DNA from: an uncultured bacterium
GTDB taxonomy: Bacteria > Pseudomonadota > Alphaproteobacteria > Rhodospirillales > Rhodospirillaceae
Length of the DNA stretch: 64,000 bases
Assembly: GCA_903888485.1 (NCBI GenBank)
Contig: CAISTS010000055.1
Coordinates: 1-64,000 of the forward strand
Direction: 5' to 3'
The translations under genes and the position numbers were made by a program. Below are positions 47,048-56,106 of the stretch, one piece after another (position 1 is the first letter of the stretch; the number at the start of each line of letters is the position of its first letter). Below the pieces are notes generated by a model. The model made no database searches. It worked only from the letters and a program-made list of their open reading frames with translations, and was not told the origin of the DNA.

Positions 47048-50000
47048 GTGGTGTCTTCGGTTGCCGGACTGAGTGTCGCGCAGATCGCCGGTCTTTCCCG
47101 GACGGCCATCGAAGGACTGACGGCGAACGACATCGCCGGTCTAGCGACCACGCAGATTGTCGCCTTCACCGTCGAGCAGATCGAAGCCTTCAGCGGCACG
47201 CAGCTTCAGGCGCTTTCGCCCAAGCAGATGCGCAGCCTGACGCCCGAGCAGATCGCGGCTCTGCAGCCCGGGCAGATCAGCTTCACCTCCGTCCAGCTCT
47301 CGGTGCTGCTGGCGGCGCAGATCGAGGCCTTTGGCGTCGACGACATCGCCATTCTGTCGACGCAGCAAATCAAGGGTTTGACCGCCGCCGAGCTCTCGGC
47401 CTTGACCCCGGCGCAACTGGCGGTGCTTTCGCCGACGCAGCTGGGCGCGCTCACGATCAGCCAGGTTCAGGGTCTGAGCGCGACGACGCTGGGTGCGCTC
47501 ACCACGGCGCAGATGACGGGGTTCAGCACAACGCAGATTTCCGCACTCTCGCCCATGCAGGTCAGGGCGCTTACATCCACCCAGGTCTCATCGTTTTCGG
47601 CGAGCCAATTCGGCGCATTGACCGCGGCCCAGATCGCGGCGTTGACCGCCTCCGATATCGCGGCGCTGACGCTGGACCAGGTGGCCGGACTGAACGCTAC
47701 GCAAATCAAAAGTCTGTCGGGAACCGAGCTCGCGGCCTTCAGCACCACGCAATTCGCAGTCCTCTCATCGGATCAAATCGCAACGCTGACCGGCGCCCAA
47801 GTGAGGGGCCTCAGCGCCGCGCGTCTCGGCGATCTCAGCCGCGCACAGTTCGAGGCCCTCACCGCAACGCAGCTCGCGGTGCTGGCAAGCTCGCACGCGA
47901 CAGCACTGACCGCAGGCGAGATGGCCGACCTCACGACGCTGGAGGTCCGCGCTTTGGCCAGCTCGGTCATCGCCGCGCTCAGCAGTACGCAAATCGCGGC
48001 CCTGAACCAGACGCAAGTGGCGGCCTTGAACGCCGGCCAGATCAAGGCACTCACGGCCAGCGGCCTCGCCGCGCTGATCCCCGGCCAACTGGATGCGCTG
48101 AGCTCTCTGCAAGTCGCGGCGCTGACCACGGGCCAGATCAAGCTGCTGCCAGGCAGTTGGGTCGCGGCGTTGAACGACACGCAGCTCGCCGCACTCACGT
48201 CGAGCCAGCTTGCCGGGTTGACGGCGGCGAATGTGCAGGCGTTAGGAGCGGGACAAATCTCGGCGCTGACCGTCAGCCAGCTCAAAGGATTGACTGCGAC
48301 CGGCATAACCGCCCTGACCTTGACGCAAGTGGCGGCTTTGGGGACGGCGCAGTTAAGTGCGCTGACGGCCGCGCAAGTCAGGGCGCTCACGACAACCGCC
48401 GTCAGCACGCTGGGCACATCGCACGTGAAGGCGCTGACCGCCACGCAAATCGCGAGCCTGACGAGCCAACAGCTGCGAAGCCTGACCCTCGAGCAGGTGT
48501 CGGCGCTGAGCACGACCCAGGTCAAGGCCATCACCGCGACGTCGGTGGGCACGCTCACGGCCGAGCAGATTGCAAGCTTGAGCGCGGCGCAAATCGTAAA
48601 CTTAAGTTCGGTGCAAATTGCCGGCCTCACCGGCGCGTCGGTCGCCGCCTTGTCGTCCACGCAACTCGCCGCCCTGGGCACACGCCAGATCGCCGCATTC
48701 CTGATGCCGCAAATCCGCGGCCTGACCGATAGTCAGATCGCCGCGCTCAATACGACGCAAATGGCGGCCTTGAGCGCCGCGCAAATCGCCGCTTTCACCA
48801 GCACGCAGATTGACGCGTTGACGCCCGCGCAGCTGCAGAATCTTTCAGCCACGCAGATCAAGGGCCTGACGACGGCCGCGCTCGCGGCGCTCGAAGCCAG
48901 CCAGCTCGCCTCGATCTCGGCGACGCAAATCGCCGGCCTGAACACGGTTCAAATCCGGGCGCTGACGCCTGACAGCGTGGCGGCATTGACGACGGAACAG
49001 CTGCAGGCGCTGCAGCCCATCCAGGTTCAGTCACTACTCGCGCCGCAAATCGCGGCCCTGACCACGTCGCAGATCGAGAACCTGACGGTCCCGCAGATAC
49101 GCGCCCTCGGCCCGGGTGCAGTGTCGGTGCTCGCGGCGACACAGATCGGCGCACTGTCCGGGACGCAGATCGCCGCGATTACCGCAACGCAGATTGCCGG
49201 GCTCCTATCTTCCGGTGTGGAGGCCCTGGCGCCCGAACAAATCGATCTGCTTTCGTCCAGCCAAATCGGCGCGCTTACCACGTCCGCCCTTGCCGGCCTG
49301 ACGAGTGAACAGGTCGCTCGCCTCAGTGTTCCGCAAATCGGTGCGCTGGGCTCAAGCGGCCTAGCGGCGCTCACGGCTACACAGTTCGGCGCTCTGACGT
49401 CGGCGCAGATCGCCGCTCTGAACGCGACGCAGATCAGATACCTGTCCAACGCGCAGATCGGCGTGTTGATGTTCAATCAGTTCGACGCCCTGACGGACGG
49501 CCAGCTCGCGGCGCTCACCGCCGGACAGATCGCCGGTTTGACGCAGACGCAACTGGCCACGCTGACGCCGGGTCAGATTGGTGCCCTGGCGCCCGCCGCG
49601 ATCGGCGGCATGAGCGCAACCGATCTTACCGCGCTCAGCGCGGCACAAATTGAAGCGCTCCGTCCGGCTCAGGTCGGCGCGCTGGCGACGTCGGCGATCA
49701 TGGGTCTGACGGCGGACCAGCTGACGGCGCTCACCCTGACTCAGCTTTCGGCGTTGACGTCGTTCCAGCTTGCGGCGCTGTCGACAGCGCAGATCGCCGA
49801 GCTCACGGCCACGCAGCTTGGCGCTCTCAACGCCGCACAGATCAAAGGTCTTAACGCTGCGGCTTTGGACTCAACGCAGCTTGCGGCGCTCCGCACCTCA
49901 CAGCTCGCGGCCCTTGCCACGGGCGCCATTGCCGCCTGGACCGCCACGCAGGTCGAGGGCCTTGCGTCCACGCAGCTCGCCGCCCTGACCGCCGCGCAAA

Positions 50001-51565
50001 TCGGCGCTTTGTCGACATCCGGACTAGACGGTCTGTCCTCCACCGCGCTCGCCGCGTTAAGCACCGCGCAGCTGGCCGGCTTGACGGCGACGGCGCTCAA
50101 TACATTTGACGCCGCCCAAGTTGGCGCGCTGTCACCGACCCAGATCGCCAATCTTTCGAGCACCCAGATCAAGGGACTCGATTCCACCAGCATCGGCCGC
50201 CTTACGCCTGCGCAGGCGGCGGCGCTTACGACGACCCAGATCAATGCCCTTTCGGCGGCTGGCGTTGGCGGTCTGACGGATACGCAGCTCGCCGGCCTAA
50301 ATACCACGCAGTTCGGCGCGCTGACGGCCACGGGCCTTGCCGGGTTGACCGCCAGCCAGGTTGCACAACTGTCCGCGGACCGGTTCGCAGCGCTTTCAGC
50401 GACGCAGATCACCGGACTTTCCACGACCGCGATCGTCGGCCTGTCCAGCGCGCAGATTCAAGCCCTCAATGGCACGCAGCTCGGCGCATTGACGGGTGCG
50501 CAACTGGGCGCGCTGAGCACGACGCAATTCGACGCGTTATCTCCGGCACAGATGGCGGCTCTCTCGACCTCGCAACTCAAAGGACTGAATGCGTCCAGCA
50601 TCGCCGCTCTTACGGCCACGCAGATCGCGGGACTGAAAACAACGCAAGTCGCGGCGCTGGCGGCTACCGCCGTCGGCGGCTTGAGCGCGGAGCAAGTGGC
50701 GGCGCTCGCGGCGACGCAGCTCGCCGTGCTCAGCGCCAGCCAAATCGGCGCGCTGTCGGCGACCGGCCTCGATGGTTTGCGTGCGACCGATCTTGCCGCC
50801 ATGAGCGCGGCGCAGATCGCGGGGCTGACGGCCCCCGGCGTCGCATCGCTGGACACGGCGCAAGTGGCGGCCCTCTCGACCACGCAGATCGGCGCGCTCA
50901 CGAGCGCGGCCTTTGGCGGGCTGACGGCGGACCAGCTCGGGGCATTGTCGGCCACGCAGTTCGGCGGCCTGACGGCGGCGCAGCTCGCCAGCATCTCGTC
51001 CGCCGGCATCGCCGGGCTGACCGATCAGCAGCTCGGGGGTCTCAGCGGCACGAAATTCAATGCGCTCAGCACCACCCAACTGGCCGCGATCTCGCCCGCG
51101 GCTATGAGCGGGTTGACAACAACCGCCATCGCCGCGCTTTCGGCGACACAGCTCGGTGCGCTCGAGCGTATGCAGCTGCGTGCGTTGACTATGGCTCAGC
51201 TCGGCGCCCTCTCGCCGGGGCAAGTCGGCGCGCTGACGCCCACACAAATTTCGAACCTGACGATCACCGAGATCGCGGCGCTGAATACGGCGCAGTTCGC
51301 GGCCCTCAGCGCATCGCATATCTCGGCGCTCACGGTCACGCAGGTCCAGAACCTGACGACGACCGAGATCGGCGCGCTGTCGATGAGCCAGTTGGGCGGC
51401 CTGTCCACCACGCAGCTGGGGGGCCTGACGTCCACGGCGATCGGCGCCCTGACGCCGTCGCAGATCGAGGCCCTGCTGCCGGTTCAGATCGGCGGCTTCA
51501 CCGAAACGCAGCTCGCGTCCATGACCCCGGCGCAGCGCACTGCCATCGAGACGGCGCTGTCCTAG
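47048..51565 (+). CDS. Giant octapeptide-repeat protein, sigma-54-controlled
   Basis: About 1,505 residues made almost wholly of some 185 tandem octapeptides of consensus x-A/G-L-T/S-x-x-Q-I/L/V, for example AALTTAQI and GALSTTQF. I found only two slips of phase: a 7-residue unit near residue 75 and a shortened unit around KGLNAAALDSTQL. There is no signal peptide, membrane segment or other domain; Cys and His are almost absent. Thr/Ser at position 4 and Gln at position 7 could form an N-cap box, favouring a chain of short helices, but a beta-solenoid is possible too. GTG at 47048 has GGAG seven bases upstream; ATG at 47018 would add ten residues. Family and function are unknown to me. Confidence 0.85.
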   Translation: MVSSVAGLSVAQIAGLSRTAIEGLTANDIAGLATTQIVAFTVEQIEAFSGTQLQALSPKQMRSLTPEQIAALQPGQISFTSVQLSVLLAAQIEAFGVDDIAILSTQQIKGLTAAELSALTPAQLAVLSPTQLGALTISQVQGLSATTLGALTTAQMTGFSTTQISALSPMQVRALTSTQVSSFSASQFGALTAAQIAALTASDIAALTLDQVAGLNATQIKSLSGTELAAFSTTQFAVLSSDQIATLTGAQVRGLSAARLGDLSRAQFEALTATQLAVLASSHATALTAGEMADLTTLEVRALASSVIAALSSTQIAALNQTQVAALNAGQIKALTASGLAALIPGQLDALSSLQVAALTTGQIKLLPGSWVAALNDTQLAALTSSQLAGLTAANVQALGAGQISALTVSQLKGLTATGITALTLTQVAALGTAQLSALTAAQVRALTTTAVSTLGTSHVKALTATQIASLTSQQLRSLTLEQVSALSTTQVKAITATSVGTLTAEQIASLSAAQIVNLSSVQIAGLTGASVAALSSTQLAALGTRQIAAFLMPQIRGLTDSQIAALNTTQMAALSAAQIAAFTSTQIDALTPAQLQNLSATQIKGLTTAALAALEASQLASISATQIAGLNTVQIRALTPDSVAALTTEQLQALQPIQVQSLLAPQIAALTTSQIENLTVPQIRALGPGAVSVLAATQIGALSGTQIAAITATQIAGLLSSGVEALAPEQIDLLSSSQIGALTTSALAGLTSEQVARLSVPQIGALGSSGLAALTATQFGALTSAQIAALNATQIRYLSNAQIGVLMFNQFDALTDGQLAALTAGQIAGLTQTQLATLTPGQIGALAPAAIGGMSATDLTALSAAQIEALRPAQVGALATSAIMGLTADQLTALTLTQLSALTSFQLAALSTAQIAELTATQLGALNAAQIKGLNAAALDSTQLAALRTSQLAALATGAIAAWTATQVEGLASTQLAALTAAQIGALSTSGLDGLSSTALAALSTAQLAGLTATALNTFDAAQVGALSPTQIANLSSTQIKGLDSTSIGRLTPAQAAALTTTQINALSAAGVGGLTDTQLAGLNTTQFGALTATGLAGLTASQVAQLSADRFAALSATQITGLSTTAIVGLSSAQIQALNGTQLGALTGAQLGALSTTQFDALSPAQMAALSTSQLKGLNASSIAALTATQIAGLKTTQVAALAATAVGGLSAEQVAALAATQLAVLSASQIGALSATGLDGLRATDLAAMSAAQIAGLTAPGVASLDTAQVAALSTTQIGALTSAAFGGLTADQLGALSATQFGGLTAAQLASISSAGIAGLTDQQLGGLSGTKFNALSTTQLAAISPAAMSGLTTTAIAALSATQLGALERMQLRALTMAQLGALSPGQVGALTPTQISNLTITEIAALNTAQFAALSASHISALTVTQVQNLTTTEIGALSMSQLGGLSTTQLGGLTSTAIGALTPSQIEALLPVQIGGFTETQLASMTPAQRTAIETALS
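47057..51550 (+). repeat. 24-bp-period coding repeat array
   Basis: The octapeptide gene repeats with a 24-base period over about 4.5 kb. Units vary in nucleotide sequence while keeping the protein pattern, so the array is old and under selection rather than freshly expanded. It is not a CRISPR array: no constant repeat with unique spacers. Confidence 0.85.
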
Positions 51566-51572
51566 CGGATTT

Positions 51573-51588
51573 TTGGGCATCAGCCCAA
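51573..51588 (+). other. Hairpin after the octapeptide-repeat gene
   Basis: TTGGGC-ATCA-GCCCAA, a perfect 6-bp stem eight bases after the stop. Confidence 0.4.
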
Positions 51589-51619
51589 GGCGCGGTCACG
51601 TTAAACCCTTGTTTTGACT

Positions 51620-51646
51620 AAACCGCAGGTCATGTGCCGGTTTTTT
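51620..51646 (+). terminator. Rho-independent terminator of the octapeptide-repeat gene
   Basis: AAACCG-CA and TG-CCGGTTT pair with one bulge and are followed by TTTTTT (51641-51646). This separates the repeat gene from the next gene at 51688. Confidence 0.75.
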
Positions 51647-51687
51647 CATTTGTCGCGTAAGGCGAACCTCGGGGAAGATCGACGCCC

Positions 51688-53022
51688 ATGCCGTTTCCTC
51701 ATCCCGTCCTACGCGTCGCCGCGTTCATTGCCGTGCTTGCCGGCGGATCGCCGAAGGCGGCCGAACAACTTTCCGCTGAATTAACGGGCGCTTTGGATGC
51801 GATTGCCGACACCGGCGGGGGCAGTGTTGCCGAAGCGCAAGCGATGTCCCGCGCCATTGCCGTGGTGCGCCCGATGAAATCGCCGCCAACCGTCGCGGAC
51901 AGCGCCCGCAACGACGCCGCGCGCGGCGATGCACTGGGCGAGCGCGCAAAGACGCTGGCGGATTTCGCGCGCGCCGCGACCGAGTTCGCCCGCGCCGTGC
52001 GTGTCGCGCCCTGGGTGGCGGAGTACCACTACCAACACGGTCGCATGCTGGTGAAGGCCGGGCGGCCCTTGGAGGCGGTGCGCGCCTTTGTGCTCTATCT
52101 CGAAGCCGCGCCGCGCGCGAGCGACCGCGCCGAAGTAACCCGGCTCGTGGCCGCCTTGCGCGCAGCCGCGCCCGCTTCAGAAACGCCTGCCGCTGTGCTC
52201 CCGGCGGGCCATGTCTTCCGTGACTGCCCCGATTGCCCCGACATGGTCGCGATTCCCGCCGGGCGGTTCAGGATGGGGAGCCCCTCGTCAGAGCAAGGAC
52301 GCTTCGACGCCGAGGGGCCGCAGCGCATGGTGACCGTGCGGCCCTTTGCGCTCAGTGTCCTCAACGTCACCGGGGAGCAGTTCTCGCGATTTCTCGCCGA
52401 GACCGGATACCAGCCCGCGCCCTGCAATCCGCTGCTGGACAAAAGTTGGCGCTCGCCCGGTAGCGGGCTCGTCTATCCGCCCGGTTCGGCTGACTTGCCG
52501 CCGCAGCCGGCGGTCTGCATCAACTGGCACGACGTCCAGGCGTACATCGACTGGCTCAATCTGCACATCGCCCGCTTCACGCCGGAATTGAAGATCGTCT
52601 ATCGGCTGCCCAGCGAAGCCGAATGGGAATATGCCGCGCGGGCGGGGACGACCACCAGCCGGTGGTGGGGCGAGGAGGTCGGCGTCGGCAAAGCCAACTG
52701 TCAGGGCTGCGGTAGCGCGTGGGACAACACTTTGATCGCGCCGGGCGGTAGCTTCGGCCCCAATCCCTTTGGACTCTTCGACGTGCTCGGCAATGTCTGG
52801 CAGTGGACCGCCGACTGCTGGAATGAAAGTTATGCCGGCGCGCCCAGCGACGGCGGTGCGTGGCTGGCAGGCGACTGCAGCAAGCGCGTCCTGCGCGGCG
52901 GCTCCTGGAGCAACTTGCCGAAATTTGTGCGCTCGGCCACACGCAGCAAGGCCGATGCCGGCGGCGCCGACTTCGATTTTTCCGGCTACGCCGGCTTTCG
53001 CGTCGCGCGATCGCTGGAGTGA
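51688..53022 (+). CDS. Secreted FGE-sulfatase-fold protein lacking catalytic cysteines
   Basis: A 444-residue protein with a signal peptide (VAAFIAVLAGGSPKAA), a TPR-like helical part (about 85-160: AEYHYQHGRMLVKAGRPLEAVRAFVLYLE) and a C-terminal SUMF1/FGE domain: MVAIPAGRFRMGS, VTGEQFSRFLAETGYQ, RLPSEAEWEYAARAG, NPFGLFDVLGNVWQW, and RVLRGGSWSNLPKFVRSATR. Formylglycine-generating enzymes have two Cys shortly after GGS; here that segment is SNLPKFV, so it cannot make formylglycine in the known way. Such domains often bind ligands or modify targets in the periplasm. No sulfatase is nearby. Confidence 0.88.
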   Translation: MPFPHPVLRVAAFIAVLAGGSPKAAEQLSAELTGALDAIADTGGGSVAEAQAMSRAIAVVRPMKSPPTVADSARNDAARGDALGERAKTLADFARAATEFARAVRVAPWVAEYHYQHGRMLVKAGRPLEAVRAFVLYLEAAPRASDRAEVTRLVAALRAAAPASETPAAVLPAGHVFRDCPDCPDMVAIPAGRFRMGSPSSEQGRFDAEGPQRMVTVRPFALSVLNVTGEQFSRFLAETGYQPAPCNPLLDKSWRSPGSGLVYPPGSADLPPQPAVCINWHDVQAYIDWLNLHIARFTPELKIVYRLPSEAEWEYAARAGTTTSRWWGEEVGVGKANCQGCGSAWDNTLIAPGGSFGPNPFGLFDVLGNVWQWTADCWNESYAGAPSDGGAWLAGDCSKRVLRGGSWSNLPKFVRSATRSKADAGGADFDFSGYAGFRVARSLE

Positions 53023-53023
53023 T

Positions 53024-53788
53024 TCATCGCATGGCATCCTTGGTATTGAGATCCAAGGTGAAGTCCAGCTTGTCGCCTGAGATGCCGGGCGGCAGTTGCA
53101 ATGGCGACGACAGCAATGCAGCGTCACGCCCGGCGACCGTGACCAGGCGGTAGAGCGGATCGTCCTTTCGCGCCGGGTCCTCGACGATCTCGGCGCGCTC
53201 GACGTCGCCGTCGGCGCCCAGCACCAGACGCAGCGAGACGACCATATGCCGCCCGCCCAGACGGCGTGCGTCCACCTGCCAGCGCCGTTCGATCTGCGCG
53301 CGGATGAAATCTTTCAGCGCGGTATTGCCGAGGCTGCCGCGGACAACGTCATCCTCGCCGCCGCCGATGGCGGCAACCACGTCCGCCGCCTCGTGCTCCG
53401 GCTGGCTACGAATGGTTTCAGGACGGTGCGCGCGTTCGACCATGGCCAGCAGCGCGCCCAGGTTCGGGCGCGCGGTTTCGGTGGCGGCGGCCGAGGGCCG
53501 GCCCTTCACCGGAATTTGAGGGCGCGGGGATTCAGAAGGTCGCGCGGTTGTCTCGCCGGCGGCGGGCTCGATTGCAGGAATTTCCTCCTGCACGAGATCG
53601 GCAATGATCTCGGACATCACCACGGGCGGGTGGATGTTCTCCCGACCGAAAAATATGAGCGTGAGCGCGATGAGCGCGTGCAGCGCGATGGAAAGACCGA
53701 AACCCACCGCGCGCGCCGAGTCTTGCGTACGCGCACGGCGGCGCGTCCACAGACGGACGATGATCGGTATGCGGCGCATCGGCATCAT
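53024..53788 (-). CDS. TonB/TolA-like energy-transducing protein
   Basis: A 254-residue protein with one N-terminal membrane anchor (FGLSIALHALIALTLIFFG), an early acidic and Pro-rich linker (EEIPAIEPAAGETTARPSESPRPQ) and a C-terminal domain (ALKDFIRAQIERRWQVDARRLGGRHMVVSLRLVLGADGDVERAEIV) like TonB/TolA C-termini. It should link the inner membrane to an outer-membrane receptor. No ExbB/ExbD or TonB-dependent receptor is adjacent. It is convergent with the FGE-fold gene, with only one base between them. Confidence 0.75.
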   Translation of the reverse strand: MMPMRRIPIIVRLWTRRRARTQDSARAVGFGLSIALHALIALTLIFFGRENIHPPVVMSEIIADLVQEEIPAIEPAAGETTARPSESPRPQIPVKGRPSAAATETARPNLGALLAMVERAHRPETIRSQPEHEAADVVAAIGGGEDDVVRGSLGNTALKDFIRAQIERRWQVDARRLGGRHMVVSLRLVLGADGDVERAEIVEDPARKDDPLYRLVTVAGRDAALLSSPLQLPPGISGDKLDFTLDLNTKDAMR

Positions 53789-54022
53789 CAGGCGCTATAC
53801 TATCGCGAACGGTCCCGTGGGCGCCACGATTCCCGCTCACCTTGCGCCTGATTCGGTCTAAGTCGCCGCCGGCTCCGAGTATTTAAAGACCAGCCGTCCG
53901 GGCGCGAACTCCGGCGAAAGCGCCTTATGCAATCTCACTTGCAGCGTGATGCGGAAGCGGTCGGCCGGGTTCGGCGCCGAGCGTCTCAAACTTGGAAATG
54001 GACCGCGCTACCAGACCGCGTG

Positions 54023-55975
54023 TCACTTGCCCTGCTTTTTCTTCTTCTGCTTCTGTCGGAAGCCCTCCGGCTTTTTGCGATCACCGCCGGGATGCGTGTT
54101 CGCGAAGGCAGGCTTCTCGTAGGGCTTGCCGTGGGGCTTCCCATGAGGCTTGCCGCCGTGATGCTTGGGTTTGCCCGCCCATCTCGGTTTCTCAAAGGGC
54201 TTCTCAAAGCGTTTTTCGCGCGGCTTTTCGAACGACTTTTCGCGGGGTTTATCTAACGGTTTTTCGTGAGATTTTTCGTGTGGTTTTTCCGGCGCGCGTT
54301 CGGCTGACGACTCTTGGTCCGCGCGTTTGTCTCTCGGCTTCCAGTCCTTCTTGCCGTCGTGAGGTGGGCGCGGGCGGCGCACATGGCCGCCATCGGCGGG
54401 CGCCTCGGTCGGGCCGATGAAAATATCGCCGCTTTTCACGCGCGCGATGTTACCCGCGAACGCATCGGCCGCCGCGGCGTCGATCTCGAACTTGGTTTCA
54501 TCGTCGAAAATGCGGATCGCGCCTATCTCGCGCTTGGTGATCTTGCCTTGGCGGCAGATCTCAGGGATCAGCCACTTGGGATCGGCCTTGCGCTGGCGAC
54601 CGACATTGAGCCGGAACCACACCGCGCTGGAGAGGCCCGTGCGCGGCGCGCGCGGAGGCGGCATGCCGGTATCGGCCACGTCTTCGGGCGCGGGCAGGCG
54701 TGCGCGATAGATGCGCACGAGGGCCGCCGCGATATCCTCCGGCGAACGTTGCGCCAGCAGTTCGCGCGCGAGCGCGAGATCTTCGGCATCGCCGGTTTCG
54801 GCCGTCAGCATGTTCTGCAGCAAGCGCTCGTTGTCTACTTTGCGGATCGCATCGGGCGTGGGCGGATTGATCCAGGCGGCCTTGATGCCTGCATGCCCCA
54901 GCAGGCGTTCAGCTTTGCGGTGCTGCGCGGACGTGACGAGCAATACGCTCACGCCCTTGCGGCCGGCGCGCCCGGTTCGTCCGCTCCGGTGCTGCAGGGT
55001 CTCGGCGTCGTTCGGCAGATCGGAATGAATGACGAGGTCGAGATTGGGCAGGTCGAGCCCGCGCGCGGCGACATCGGTGGCGACGCACACCCGGGCGCGG
55101 CCGTCGCGCAGCGCTTGGAGCGCGTGGTTGCGCTCGGCCTGGCTGAACTCGCCCGAGAGCGACACCGCGGCAAACCCGCGCTCGACCAAGGCGGCATGAA
55201 GGTGGCGCACACCGTCGCGCGTGTTGCAGAACACAAGTGTCGCGGGTGAGTCCACGAAGCGCACGACGTTGACGACGGCGTGGATGGCGTCTTGCGGCGC
55301 GATGCGCATGGCGCGGTATTCGATGTCGGCGTGGGCGCGCCCGCCGCCGGTGGCCTCGATGCGCAGCGCGTTGTTTTGATACTGCTTCGCCAAATTCACG
55401 ATGCCGCGCGGCAAGGTGGCCGAGAACAGCAGCGTGCGGCGTTCCTTTGGCGTGGTTTCAAGAATGAACTCGAGATCCTCGCGGAAACCCAGGTCGAGCA
55501 TTTCGTCGGCCTCATCGAGCACGACGGTCTTGAGGTCCGCGATCCTCAGGCTGCTGCGCTCCAGGTGATCGCGCAGACGCCCCGGTGTGCCCACGACGAC
55601 GTGGCAGCCGGCATTGAGTTGTTGGCGCTCGGCGCGCGGGTCCATGCCGCCGACGCAGGCTACGATCCGCGCGCCGATATAGTGATAGAGCCAGACGAGT
55701 TCGCGCTGGACCTGGAGCGCCAGTTCGCGCGTCGGCGCGACGATCAGCGCCATGGGATTTTGCGCCCGGTCCAAAGTCTCCGCGCCGTCCAACAACGTTT
55801 CGGCGATGGCCAGTCCGAACGCGACGGTCTTGCCCGACCCGGTTTGCGCCGACACCAGGAGGTCGCGGCCCGCGGTTTCGGGCGCCAGGACCGCAGCTTG
55901 CACGGCGGTCGGCTCGGTGTAGTCGCGCTCGGTAAGGGCGCGGGCAAGCGAGGGTGTCGTTACGGGAAATGCCAA
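54023..55975 (-). CDS. DEAD-box ATP-dependent RNA helicase with DbpA-type RNA-binding domain
   Basis: A 650-residue helicase. Motifs in order: AQTGSGKT, PTRELA, GTPGRL, DEAD in VVLDEADEMLDLGF, SAT, then FCNTRDG, ATDVAARGLD and HRSGRTGRAG. After the core comes a DbpA-like RNA-binding part (WFRLNVGRQRKADPKWLIPEICRQGKITKREIGAIRIFDDETKFEI) and a basic tail of EKP-rich repeats (about 545-650). This plan matches the DeaD/RhlE group that acts in ribosome assembly and RNA turnover, often in the cold. The tail probably binds RNA loosely. Confidence 0.92.
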   Translation of the reverse strand: MAFPVTTPSLARALTERDYTEPTAVQAAVLAPETAGRDLLVSAQTGSGKTVAFGLAIAETLLDGAETLDRAQNPMALIVAPTRELALQVQRELVWLYHYIGARIVACVGGMDPRAERQQLNAGCHVVVGTPGRLRDHLERSSLRIADLKTVVLDEADEMLDLGFREDLEFILETTPKERRTLLFSATLPRGIVNLAKQYQNNALRIEATGGGRAHADIEYRAMRIAPQDAIHAVVNVVRFVDSPATLVFCNTRDGVRHLHAALVERGFAAVSLSGEFSQAERNHALQALRDGRARVCVATDVAARGLDLPNLDLVIHSDLPNDAETLQHRSGRTGRAGRKGVSVLLVTSAQHRKAERLLGHAGIKAAWINPPTPDAIRKVDNERLLQNMLTAETGDAEDLALARELLAQRSPEDIAAALVRIYRARLPAPEDVADTGMPPPRAPRTGLSSAVWFRLNVGRQRKADPKWLIPEICRQGKITKREIGAIRIFDDETKFEIDAAAADAFAGNIARVKSGDIFIGPTEAPADGGHVRRPRPPHDGKKDWKPRDKRADQESSAERAPEKPHEKSHEKPLDKPREKSFEKPREKRFEKPFEKPRWAGKPKHHGGKPHGKPHGKPYEKPAFANTHPGGDRKKPEGFRQKQKKKKQGK

Positions 55976-56106
55976 AAGAATGACCTTTGTTCAGGGAAGG
56001 GGAACGCGCGCGCCCCTAAGTTGGAGCGTGCATAGACCAAAGGCCTATGGTTTGTCCCCTTTAACCCGTCATTTGGTCGGTTTTATCGCAAGAAATGGCG
56101 GCGGGC

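Noticed and set aside
47057-51550. CRISPR array or non-coding satellite in the 24-base periodic region
   Set aside because: No constant repeat with unique spacers; the period is codon-aligned and the reading frame is intact throughout.
50537-51580. Long antisense open frames across the octapeptide-repeat gene, such as this 347-codon one
   Set aside because: They arise from the 24-base period and GC bias of the coding strand, have no ribosome sites and give low-complexity Arg/Asp-rich products.
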